Positions 25,982-35,224 of a stretch of DNA of 64,000 nt are shown here, piece after piece. The position numbers and the translations under genes are program-made. Numbering within the stretch: position 1 is the stretch's first letter; every line of letters begins with the position of its first letter. The DNA is taken from positions 248,001 through 312,000 of the forward strand of contig NZ_QNFY01000005.1 of NCBI RefSeq assembly GCF_003290185.1, in the 5' to 3' direction. This stretch comes from Chryseobacterium lathyri. Its GTDB lineage: Bacteria > Bacteroidota > Bacteroidia > Flavobacteriales > Weeksellaceae. Below the pieces are notes generated by a model. It was not told the DNA's origin. It made no database searches and saw only the letters and a list, made by a program, of their open reading frames with translations.

Positions 25982-27040
25982 TTAAACGTATAAGTTTTCG
26001 CGTATTTCTATTAAGATTTTCTCCGTCTTTTTTACATCCGGATAATCGGGAAGGGTAGAAGCTGCATACTCATGTTCTATAGACTTTATCAGATCTTCTG
26101 CTTTTTGCATAACTGCTTCATAGGACCAGTTTCCGGCTTTGATATCAAGTAATTCCTCTCTGTTGTCTACACGGATATTTAACGAATTTGTTTTGAATAT
26201 ATGCTCGCAGGACTGTAATAAACGGATGGTGTGCATCATATTCTTACTGTCATAATTCTGGCCGTGTTCCTGATTAACGTTATAACGGTCTTCATTGCGT
26301 TCGGAAACCCATTTCCAGTATTCCTTATAATCTTTGCAGTAAGTGGAGTAGGCATCCAGATTGCAAAATAAATAGGCAACAGACTGTTCTCCTTTCGGGA
26401 TTGAAGATACGGATACCTGATTGGCTTCTTCATTCTGAATAATTCCTCTGTAACCTGAACTTCCCGATTCATCATAAAACAGGGTAAACATACCTTTTGT
26501 ATGATCAATGCTTACCAATCCACATTTTTCCTGAATTTTTCCGTTATCTGAAAGCCATTTTTTCAATGGAACAGAAGTATCGTTCTGAAGGATATAGCAG
26601 AAATCAAGAATAGACTTTCTTTCCTTTTCTACAGGATTGAGGATTTTTTTATTCAGTCCCTTTGCTTTTTTAATCTGAGAAACGGCATAACCGGCAAAAG
26701 TATCCTTACACAATTTGGAAAGAAAATCTTCCGGACGGAGAAGACCCATCAGCGGATGTTTTTGCAGAATACAGTCTTCCGGGCTTGCCAAAACTTCCAG
26801 AATATTGGGATTATTCTTTTGAAGAAGCTCTACAAATCTCCCGATCTCATAATAGGTAACATCATTGGTTTCATTGGAGATCTGCGGGATATAATTCAGA
26901 CCGAAGAAGTCTTCTTTTGGTAGATAATATATCCCACGGATATCTGTGTCAGAGTTTTCAGTGGCCAACCCGAAAGAGCGGCTTCCGGAGATGGCTTCGA
27001 GGAGGATGAAGTTATTAGTTTTTAGAAATTCAATAGTCAT
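25982..27040 (-). CDS. RlaP-type nucleotidyltransferase (pol-beta superfamily, YcgL-like), larger paralogue
   Basis: 352 residues from the ATG at 27040 (MTIEFLKTNNFILLEAISGS). The nucleotidyltransferase core is GSRSFGLATENSDTDIRGIY (near residues 18-37): a GS helix turn followed by two carboxylates (D-x-D) that bind metal. This PF10127-type family was named RlaP, RNA-ligase-associated polymerase beta, because of its recurrent linkage to RtcB. A large helical C-terminal part follows. A second copy lies directly upstream on the same strand and rtcB is 3 kb away, supporting a role in RNA end repair. Base added and substrate are unknown. Confidence 0.85.
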   Translation of the reverse strand: MTIEFLKTNNFILLEAISGSRSFGLATENSDTDIRGIYYLPKEDFFGLNYIPQISNETNDVTYYEIGRFVELLQKNNPNILEVLASPEDCILQKHPLMGLLRPEDFLSKLCKDTFAGYAVSQIKKAKGLNKKILNPVEKERKSILDFCYILQNDTSVPLKKWLSDNGKIQEKCGLVSIDHTKGMFTLFYDESGSSGYRGIIQNEEANQVSVSSIPKGEQSVAYLFCNLDAYSTYCKDYKEYWKWVSERNEDRYNVNQEHGQNYDSKNMMHTIRLLQSCEHIFKTNSLNIRVDNREELLDIKAGNWSYEAVMQKAEDLIKSIEHEYAASTLPDYPDVKKTEKILIEIRENLYV

Positions 27041-27108
27041 AATTTGTTTTTTTTCTTTGGATACATGAGTTTCTTCCCTTTCTTTAAAGTTAAACATTGT
27101 AGTAGTTT

Positions 27109-27987
<879 letters not shown>

Positions 27988-28019
27988 TCAATAAAATTAA
28001 ATTCTAACTACTTCTACGT

Positions 28020-28157
28020 TTAAGCAGTAATCTGCTTAGGTCCTTTTCCTTTATCTTCTTCTTTTTTATCTAATTTCTCAGATATTTTTTTTACGATATA
28101 CTCTATCGCAATAGGTGCTATAATGGCAATCAATGCTTTAAATATTCTTGATTTCAT
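28020..28157 (-). CDS. 45-residue amphipathic/membrane small protein
   Basis: A short frame from ATG 28157 encodes MKSRIFKALIAIIAPIAIEY followed by a highly charged tail (KKISEKLDKKEEDKGKGPKQ) and ends ITA. The N-terminal 20 residues form one hydrophobic segment, so the peptide could sit in the membrane with a basic cytosolic tail. Clean start and stop, and the hydrophobic-then-charged design, suggest a real gene. An inverted repeat (GAGACTGT...ACAGTCTC at 27957-27985) lies behind it like a terminator. I know no family. Its place between the RlaP genes and the WYL regulator is notable. Confidence 0.6.
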   Translation of the reverse strand: MKSRIFKALIAIIAPIAIEYIVKKISEKLDKKEEDKGKGPKQITA

Positions 28158-28253
28158 AGTAAGATTTTTTAATGTGTAAATTAATACAATTTCTGAGCCA
28201 TTTTAAAAATGTCGGGATTGATCAATATTGTAGAGGGTATGGAGTGATTATTT

Positions 28254-28435
28254 ACCACCCCGTCAAAAATTCTATGAATTTTCGCCACCCCTCCAGAGGG
28301 GGGAATTCTGATCCGACGAATTTAATCATCATGAAAATCAAAGAGTTTCACAAAACTTAAGTGATCTTTTTTTCAACATTATTAAGCTTAAAAATAACTA
28401 AAGTGTTCAAAAAATTTTGCAGCTTTTATGGTTGA
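28254..28435 (+). repeat. dispersed ~185-bp repeat, copy B
   Basis: Same block order as copy A at 10531 and inverted copy C at 58211: ACCACCCCGTCAAAAATTC, CGCCACCCCTCCAGAGG, GGGAATTCTGATC, ATGAAAATCAAAGA, AAACTTAAGTGATC, AACTAAAGTGTT and CTTTTATGGTT. It ends seven bases before the stop codon of the WYL regulator gene, so it lies in that gene's 3' flank, as copies A and C do for theirs. Confidence 0.8.
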
Positions 28436-28441
28436 AAAAGA

Positions 28442-29461
28442 TCAGTTTTCATCCGGAATTATTAAATCTTCATAGTTTTTTAATCCTGCTTTAAATTTAT
28501 CTTGCAGCTTCAGTCTCAGTTTTTTAGGTTGATGGACCACCAGACATTCTCCAAAACCCAACAGAAGCCTTTCAAGTTCAAAATTAATTTGTACACAGAT
28601 CTTAAATAATGTGCCATCCTCCGTTTCGCTTATAATTTCCTGACTTCTATGAAGCGGTTTTGTTTTTACATAAGGCGCATTGGAAGAATCTACAAAGAAA
28701 ACAACATTTCTGGGAGCCATCGTATCGGAAACTGTAACCCCTACAATATCTTTAAAATATTCATCGCCGTCCAGATCTTTGTCGATATACTGTATGCCTT
28801 CCTCCACATCAATCTTTTCCATTCTATCCAGGGCTAAATTGTACATTTTACCTTTATATTGACAGATCAGGAACCACCTGTTATTAAACTCCTTCAGAAG
28901 TTGCGGATGAACCACATAATTGCTGGATTCCCTGGCTGTAAAGCTGCGGTACAGAATATTCAGTACCTTTTTGTTGGATATGCTTTCATAAAGGACATCA
29001 ATATATTCTAGCCCTTTCAGCTGTTCATTTTTATCCAGATGAATGATGGATTTTTGTCCGGTAGAATGGATGGAATCCTCCAGCTTCTGAATGACTCCGT
29101 TCATCTCTTTGAACATAGAAAAATCCTTAAACTGTTTCAGGATCTGAACCGCATTATTCATCGCTTTCAGGTCGCTTTCATTCACAGAAATATTATGGAT
29201 GCTGTACTCAGGATCGCTGTAGCGGTAGTATTTTCTATCGTATACTTCAATAGGTGCTTCATACCCGAATTTTTCACTTCGCATATTCTGCAGATCCAGC
29301 TGGACGGTACGTCTGCTTACATAAGATTCCTTTCCTTCAAACTCGAACAGGGCATCAGAGCAGGCATCGATAAGGTCTTCAAGTGTATATTTCCGGTATT
29401 TGTTCTTAAGACATTTGTCTAATGTTTTGTAGCGGATCAGGGCATTTTTATTGGATGACAT
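28442..29461 (-). CDS. WYL-domain transcriptional regulator
   Basis: 339 residues from ATG 29461 (MSSNKNALIRYKTLDKCLKN). The N-terminal segment with YTLEDLIDACSDALFEFEG and VSRRTVQLDLQNMRSEKFGY is a winged helix; the WYL domain follows from ~160 (ISNKKVLNILYRSFTARESSNYVVHPQLLKEFNNRWFLICQ), where the RWFL segment replaces the W-Y-L tripeptide. WYL domains bind nucleic-acid-derived ligands and control several defence and RNA-repair loci. Given its position between RlaP genes and rtcB, it is the best candidate regulator of the island, analogous in place, not sequence, to proteobacterial RtcR. Confidence 0.9.
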   Translation of the reverse strand: MSSNKNALIRYKTLDKCLKNKYRKYTLEDLIDACSDALFEFEGKESYVSRRTVQLDLQNMRSEKFGYEAPIEVYDRKYYRYSDPEYSIHNISVNESDLKAMNNAVQILKQFKDFSMFKEMNGVIQKLEDSIHSTGQKSIIHLDKNEQLKGLEYIDVLYESISNKKVLNILYRSFTARESSNYVVHPQLLKEFNNRWFLICQYKGKMYNLALDRMEKIDVEEGIQYIDKDLDGDEYFKDIVGVTVSDTMAPRNVVFFVDSSNAPYVKTKPLHRSQEIISETEDGTLFKICVQINFELERLLLGFGECLVVHQPKKLRLKLQDKFKAGLKNYEDLIIPDEN

Positions 29462-29475
29462 TTTTTGTGATTTTT

Positions 29476-29646
29476 TATAGAGAGAGTGAAAAGGTGAATG
29501 GTGAAAGGTCAATTTTTGCTTCGCAATTCAATTTTTAATGTGTCAATTCTTTTTTTCAAACTAATCATTCACTTGCAAGGTAAAATTGACCATTGACTTA
29601 TAAAATGATTCACTTGCGAAGCAAAATTCACAATTGACCCGTATAA
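29476..29646. repeat. long inverted repeat of the GTGAAT/TTGCTTCGCAA word family
   Basis: The arm around 29490-29527 (AAAGGTCAATT then TTTGCTTCGCAA) is answered at 29610-29640 by TTGCGAAGCAAA then ATTCACAATTGACC. The words are the same as those of the 102-bp repeat at 13952-14438. It lies between the WYL gene and the HopJ gene, both on the minus strand. Non-coding. Confidence 0.7.
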
Positions 29647-29979
29647 TTACTTCTGTTTCAACGCTTCCCCTTCAAAGGAAATCCCTTCCCATCCGTATTT
29701 CATAAAGTTTCTGATGTTCTGGTGATCTGTTCCTTCCGGGTTTTTTAATACATCTTCCCTGTAAAATTCTCCAAAAAGAGGAAGTGTCTGCTCCTTTGAC
29801 AATCCCTGAAGTTTTGCAAAACTGAAAACTTTGCACGAACCATTATTCTGACCAGCTTCATTGACGGTATTGCCGTTTTTAAAAGAAGTAGGTATAAAAT
29901 CGTGATGCTCATCAATATAAGCAATAACTTCTTTGAACTGAATGGTTTCAGGATTGTTTTTTAATTGTTCTAATAACAT
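29647..29979 (-). CDS. HopJ-family protein
   Basis: 110 residues matching the HopJ type III effector family of PF08888 type, named after Pseudomonas but found widely as a housekeeping-like protein in bacteria without type III secretion. Signatures are FKEVIAYIDEHHDFIPTSFKNG (near 15-36), NEAGQNNGSCKVFSFAKLQGLS (near 40-61) and a C-terminal FGEFYREDV...NIRNFMKYGW. No secretion genes are present, so an effector role is not implied. It sits divergently from rtcB (start-to-start about 120 bases), so the two could share a control region. Confidence 0.88.
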   Translation of the reverse strand: MLLEQLKNNPETIQFKEVIAYIDEHHDFIPTSFKNGNTVNEAGQNNGSCKVFSFAKLQGLSKEQTLPLFGEFYREDVLKNPEGTDHQNIRNFMKYGWEGISFEGEALKQK

Positions 29980-30007
29980 ATTCTAAATTTTAATCAAATG
30001 AAAATAA

Positions 30008-31495
<1,488 letters not shown>

Positions 31496-31512
31496 TTATT
31501 AATATAATATTC

Positions 31513-31545
31513 AAACCTTATAGGTTTTCAAAACCTATAAGGTTT
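31513..31545. repeat. perfect palindromic hairpin of the AAACCTTATAGG family
   Basis: AAACCTTATAGGTTTT, then one C, then AAAACCTATAAGGTTT, a perfect 16-bp stem. It lies 17 bases past the rtcB stop and could act as a terminator or processing stem. Related hairpins lie at 31562, 33757 and 50887. Confidence 0.75.
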
Positions 31546-31561
31546 ATAAGAACTAATAACC

Positions 31562-31592
31562 AAACCTTGCGGGTATAAAAGCCTGTAAGGTT
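31562..31592. repeat. second hairpin of the AAACCTT...AAGGTT family
   Basis: AAACCTTGCGGGTATAAAAGCCTGTAAGGTT: arms AACCTT and AAGGTT with further partial pairing (GCGGGT/GCCTGT). It lies directly behind the first hairpin and 25 bases before the tRNA-like RNA. Confidence 0.6.
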
Positions 31593-31616
31593 AATGAAAA
31601 CTTTTTTCATAAGGCA

Positions 31617-31728
31617 GGGGCAGTAGCTCAGATGGTAGAGCAACAAAAATTACTTTTCGCTGCAGGCACATAAAGTTCCTATAAATCACCAGGTTTGTGG
31701 GTCACAGGTTCGAGTCCTGTCTGCTCCT
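31617..31728 (+). ncRNA. tRNA-like RNA with a 46-nt anticodon loop, next to rtcB
   Basis: The cloverleaf is complete: acceptor GGGGCAG (31617-31623) pairs with CTGCTCC (31721-31727), including a G3-U70 pair. D arm is GCTC-AGATGGTA-GAGC (31626-31641). Anticodon stem ACAAA (31643-31647) pairs with TTTGT (31694-31698). Variable loop is GGGTC. T arm is ACAGG-TTCGAGT-CCTGT (31704-31720). Between the anticodon-stem strands lie 46 bases (31648-31693) instead of 7, containing an inner stem ACTTT/AAAGT and the words AATTACTT and AGTTCCTATA, which recur downstream. Position 73 is T; CCA is not encoded. No normal anticodon can be assigned. I interpret it as a functional tRNA mimic, comparable in idea to Y-RNA tRNA-like modules near rtcB in enterobacteria; a disrupted tRNA gene is the alternative. 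Confidence 0.8.
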
Positions 31729-31747
31729 CAAAATAAAAAATAAGGCA

Positions 31748-31873
31748 AAGAAAGTTCCTATAAGTTAGAATTACTTTCCGCCTTTTTACAAATTATAAGG
31801 CAAAGGGAGTTCCTATATTTTCGGTAAATTACTTCCCGCTTTTTATAAACTATAGGTAAAAGGAGTTCCTATA
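31748..31873 (+). repeat. repeat array sharing sequence with the tRNA-like loop
   Basis: The core AGTTCCTATA occurs at 31674-31683 (inside the tRNA-like loop), 31753-31762, 31808-31817 and 31864-31873. AATTACTTYYCGC occurs at 31648 (loop), 31769 and 31827. Units are about 55-58 bases. GAAAGT (31750) pairs with ACTTTC (31772), while in the next unit GGGAGT (31805) faces ACTTCCC (31831), so changes on one arm are matched on the other, as expected for conserved RNA stems. The array fills the space between the tRNA-like RNA and the TerD-like gene. Confidence 0.75.
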
Positions 31874-31924
31874 CACTTCACTTTTAATGAACCTACTCCT
31901 CACTTATTTTTAAAATTAAAAACA

Positions 31925-33679
31925 ATGAAAACACTAAAATTATTCAATGCAGTATTAGCTAAGGAATCGAATGCAGAGCCATTTGTTTCTAATGACGGTT
32001 TTATCATTGAACCTGATGCTTTATGGGCAAAAAATGAGATCATCTCTTATTATGCAAAGGAAAAATTAAATGGAAATGATTTGAATAAAACCTTTCATAA
32101 ATCCTGGGAGAAAATAAAAAATACCTCCAGAATTGATTTGTTTTTTGAACAGATTCAACATTATATTTCAACATATGGAAGCGATTTCCAGAATGAAATC
32201 TATATTCCTGCTGAAATACTGAATGTTCCGGATATGAAGCTGGTTTTTAAAGTAATCAAAGCCTATACTGCAGAAGAGATGCAGGAAAAGTGCCTTTCTC
32301 TTTTGAGATCAGGGATTGCTTTAAAAGAAGAAACTATTGATGAATTGCTTTATATTTTACATACAGAGCTGGAATATGATTTTACGGGAAAAGAAAACAT
32401 CAGAAATAAGGAAGCTGTTATAAAAATAGCTGATCTGTACGATATCTATCCTGAAAATCCTGTTGAGTTTTTCCGTTATGTTATTTATAAAACGACCAAT
32501 ACTACGCTTTTAATTAAAAGTGATGATCTGATTGATTCAATCAAGCAAAGTAAGTTTAACCCAACCTATTTGTTTGAAAGCTTCGGGCTGGAAAAACTGG
32601 CGGAAATTTTTAACAGGTTCAAGCCGTTATTTCTTGCCTATAAAAACAGAGCTCCGAAAGCCATCAATAAAATTTCGAAGCTGTCTAAAGTACATCATAA
32701 ACCATTGATTTCAAATCCTTTGAATGATGCTACGAATACATTGCTCGAAAACAGTGATTGGCACTGGCTGGAAAATGCAACACCGTTTGCACTATTCAAA
32801 GCATTGTCAGCATGCTATTCTAGAATGTATGGCCAGGATACTTTTGTGTACAGAGTCCGAAACGGAAAATCCTGGGTGAAAAAAGGTAAGGAAACTTATG
32901 TGAATCAATTCAACTATGATTTTATTCTGGATTATCTGAAACTGAAATATGATAACTTATCCGGAAAGAAATTCTATTTCCCGGAGAATGTAGAATTTGC
33001 ATTACCCACTTCTGAAAAAATGTTTGTTGGAAATATTCCTACCGGAACCCGTTTTTATGGCGACAGACTGGCTGTAGGTATTTATTGGGAAGATCGATGG
33101 GGTGCCCGTGACCTTGATCTTTCAGGATTAAATATCTCCGGAAAAATAGGTTGGAATGCCGCTTATAATCATGGTGACGGACAATTGATGTATTCAGGAG
33201 ATATGACTTCAGCTCCTAACGGTGCCGTTGAATATCTTTATGCCAATAAAGGACTGTGTACTCCAACACTTGTTATGAATAATGTTTTCAGCGGAAATGC
33301 AGATTGCGGATATAAAATCGTTATCGGAAAAGGAGATAACATTTCCTACGATTATATGATGAATCCTAACAATCTCTTTGCTGAAGCCAGATGTAACTCT
33401 GTTCAGAAGCAAATGATTCTGGGAATGCTGGTGGCAAAAAACGAAAAGCAATGTTTCGTACTGTTGAATTTCGGAGCCGGACATTCTCATGTTTCAGGAA
33501 ATAATCAGGTTTCCATGATGGCAACAACTGCATTGTATCAGCAATGGTACGAAGCCATGTCTTTCAATGAGCTTGTAAAAGAGCTTGGAGCAGAGATTAC
33601 AACAGAAAAAGCGGAAGCCGACTTCGATTTCTCACTGGAAACGCTTGAAAAAGACAGCTTCATAAAGATTTTTAAGTAG
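31925..33679 (+). CDS. large protein with helical N-terminus and C-terminal TerD-like segment (MXAN_6230/SCO0854-like)
   Basis: 584 residues, soluble, no signal peptide. The N-terminal ~270 residues are helical and repeat-like (for example NPVEFFRYVIYKTTNTTLLI at 179-198, LAEIFNRFKPLFLAYKNR near 225-242). The C-terminal part from ~380 resembles TerD-type domains: AVGIYWEDRWGARDLDLSGL (383-402) then YSGDMTSAPNGAVEYLY (423-439), the pattern I associate with MXAN_6230/SCO0854-family proteins. TerD domains bind calcium and occur in stress and conflict systems. The gene lies behind rtcB, the tRNA-like RNA and its repeats, so an RNA-linked role is plausible. I see no vWA MIDAS that would make it Ro60. 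Domain assignment is from memory of motifs. Confidence 0.7.
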   Translation: MKTLKLFNAVLAKESNAEPFVSNDGFIIEPDALWAKNEIISYYAKEKLNGNDLNKTFHKSWEKIKNTSRIDLFFEQIQHYISTYGSDFQNEIYIPAEILNVPDMKLVFKVIKAYTAEEMQEKCLSLLRSGIALKEETIDELLYILHTELEYDFTGKENIRNKEAVIKIADLYDIYPENPVEFFRYVIYKTTNTTLLIKSDDLIDSIKQSKFNPTYLFESFGLEKLAEIFNRFKPLFLAYKNRAPKAINKISKLSKVHHKPLISNPLNDATNTLLENSDWHWLENATPFALFKALSACYSRMYGQDTFVYRVRNGKSWVKKGKETYVNQFNYDFILDYLKLKYDNLSGKKFYFPENVEFALPTSEKMFVGNIPTGTRFYGDRLAVGIYWEDRWGARDLDLSGLNISGKIGWNAAYNHGDGQLMYSGDMTSAPNGAVEYLYANKGLCTPTLVMNNVFSGNADCGYKIVIGKGDNISYDYMMNPNNLFAEARCNSVQKQMILGMLVAKNEKQCFVLLNFGAGHSHVSGNNQVSMMATTALYQQWYEAMSFNELVKELGAEITTEKAEADFDFSLETLEKDSFIKIFK

Positions 33680-33695
33680 ATATAAAATAAAGCGT

Positions 33696-33854
33696 AAACA
33701 TCTGTGGCATCTGCAAAATCTGCGAGAGATTTTAAATGAGATAAACAATAAAAACATTTCGATGTTCAAATTTTACAGACATAAAAACCTGTAAAATTTA
33801 ATTAACTGCCATTTTGATTAATACAATCAGGGTGGCCGTTTTATTTAGATTCAA
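33696..33854. repeat. intergenic region with two dispersed repeat elements
   Basis: 33696-33735 holds AAACATCTGTGGCATCTGC and AATCTGCGAGAGATT, matching (inverted) 20367-20420. 33757-33797 holds AAATTTTACAG paired with CTGTAAAATTT, a member of the AAACCTT-type hairpin family. Both lie at the convergent junction of the TerD-like and DUF1501 genes. Confidence 0.6.
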
Positions 33855-35039
33855 TTATATAAAATCATACACACCATTTTTCCAGCCCAATACTTTGGAA
33901 GAATCTGCTTTAAGCCAGTTTTTGAGGATTGTAGCATAAACTTTTCTGAAATCTTCCGTATAGATCAGATCCCCTTCATTCAGTTTTTGCAGGTTGGGAA
34001 GCGCATTCAGAAGTCCTTTCTTTTTAAGACCTCCGCTTATAAAAAACATTTGGTTGGCTGTTCCGTGATCGGTTCCATTGCTTGCATTCTGAGCCACACG
34101 GCGTCCGAATTCTGAAAAAGTCATTAACAGCACATTTTCAAAAATTCCATTGCTTTTCAGGTCGGTTACAAAAGATTTTACTGCTTCATTAATGTCGCTG
34201 AAGAGCTTTTTCTGCCTGTCATTCTGATTGACGTGCGTATCAAAGCTTCCTACCGAAAGATAATAAACCTGAGTATTGATATCAGATTTAATCAAGGAGG
34301 CGACGGTTTTAAAATCCTTTCCCAGCTGGGAGTTTGGATAAGTCTGCTCTGTTTTTTTAGACTTACTTTTTTCAAAAATATAATCAGCATTATTAATGGT
34401 AGAACCCAAAGTCTGATATAAATAAGAAACTGTTTCATCTTCATGATGATGATCGTAGAGAGATTTAAAATACTTCTCCTGGCTTGTTTGGTAAAGTCTT
34501 TTCGGGTCTTTGAAAGCAAATGCTTTATTGTCTTCCCCTTTCAATGCAAGACTCAGCATATCATCAACTTCAAGAGCTTGTGTGGGATGTTCGCAGCGGT
34601 AGCATTCTTCATCCAGAAAACGACCCAGCCAGCCTGTTTCCAGGAATTCGTCGCTGCGGCTGGCAGAGTGCCAGATATCCATACTTCTGAAATGCGATTT
34701 GTCAGGGTCCGGGTATCCTACATTATTCATCACCGACAGCTCACCGTTATCGAAAAGTTCTTTAAAAAAGGACAGTGCCGGATTGATTCCCGTTTCATCA
34801 TTAAGCGGTAAAGAATCTTTGATGGCAATACTGCTTCTTTCTTTAAAATAAACATCGTTTTTTGTAGGAATGATTGTATTCAGTCCATCATTTCCGCCCG
34901 TAAACTGCAGCACGACAAGAATCTTCTGATTAGACACTAAGGCTTCATCCAACGCCATTGCTTTCAGAAAATTGGGCATCATGAACGATGCGGTAGCTAA
35001 TGAACTTATTTTGAGGAATTCTCTTCTCTTGATTAACAT
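33855..35039 (-). CDS. DUF1501 family protein, Tat-exported
   Basis: 394 residues. The N-terminus MLIKRREFLKISSLATASFM has the twin-arginine motif (K-R-R-E-F-L-K) followed by a hydrophobic stretch, predicting Tat export. The domain shows LVVLQFTGGNDGLNTIIPTKND near 43-65, SDINTQVYYLSVGSFDTHVNQ near 255-275, and GTDHGTANQMFFISGGLKKKG near 340-360, marking it as DUF1501, distantly related to alkaline-phosphatase/sulfatase folds. It pairs with the DUF1800 gene upstream on the same strand, a linkage seen throughout Bacteroidota and Planctomycetes. Function is unknown. Confidence 0.93.
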   Translation of the reverse strand: MLIKRREFLKISSLATASFMMPNFLKAMALDEALVSNQKILVVLQFTGGNDGLNTIIPTKNDVYFKERSSIAIKDSLPLNDETGINPALSFFKELFDNGELSVMNNVGYPDPDKSHFRSMDIWHSASRSDEFLETGWLGRFLDEECYRCEHPTQALEVDDMLSLALKGEDNKAFAFKDPKRLYQTSQEKYFKSLYDHHHEDETVSYLYQTLGSTINNADYIFEKSKSKKTEQTYPNSQLGKDFKTVASLIKSDINTQVYYLSVGSFDTHVNQNDRQKKLFSDINEAVKSFVTDLKSNGIFENVLLMTFSEFGRRVAQNASNGTDHGTANQMFFISGGLKKKGLLNALPNLQKLNEGDLIYTEDFRKVYATILKNWLKADSSKVLGWKNGVYDFI

Positions 35040-35224
35040 AATTTTGCTTTTTTAGGTAAAAGGTAGCAGATAATAGATGACGGGTAGCAGGACTGAATCT
35101 TGATTTTACTAATATTGGAAGCTTTTATTAATATTTTAAAGTGACAAATAATAAATCAAAGGCTGCAGAGCCAAACGGCGGTTACTATTACTGCAACCTT
35201 TTATCTGCAACCTACTATCTACAC
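35040..35224. repeat. inverted word repeat between DUF1800 and DUF1501 genes
   Basis: AGGTAGCAGATAATAGATGACGGGTAGCAGG-type words at 35055-35090 are answered by their inverse (GCAACCTTTTATCTGCAACC) at 35192-35215. No gene is present in the 185 bases. Confidence 0.6.

Noticed and set aside
29647..29979. Type III secretion effector
   Set aside because: The HopJ family is widespread in bacteria without type III secretion and no secretion genes are present here.
31617..31873. Possible CRISPR-like array or group I intron in a tRNA
   Set aside because: Repeat units are imperfect and structured as stems, with no constant 25-40-bp repeat plus spacers. The 46-nt insert is far too small for a group I intron and shows no intron core.
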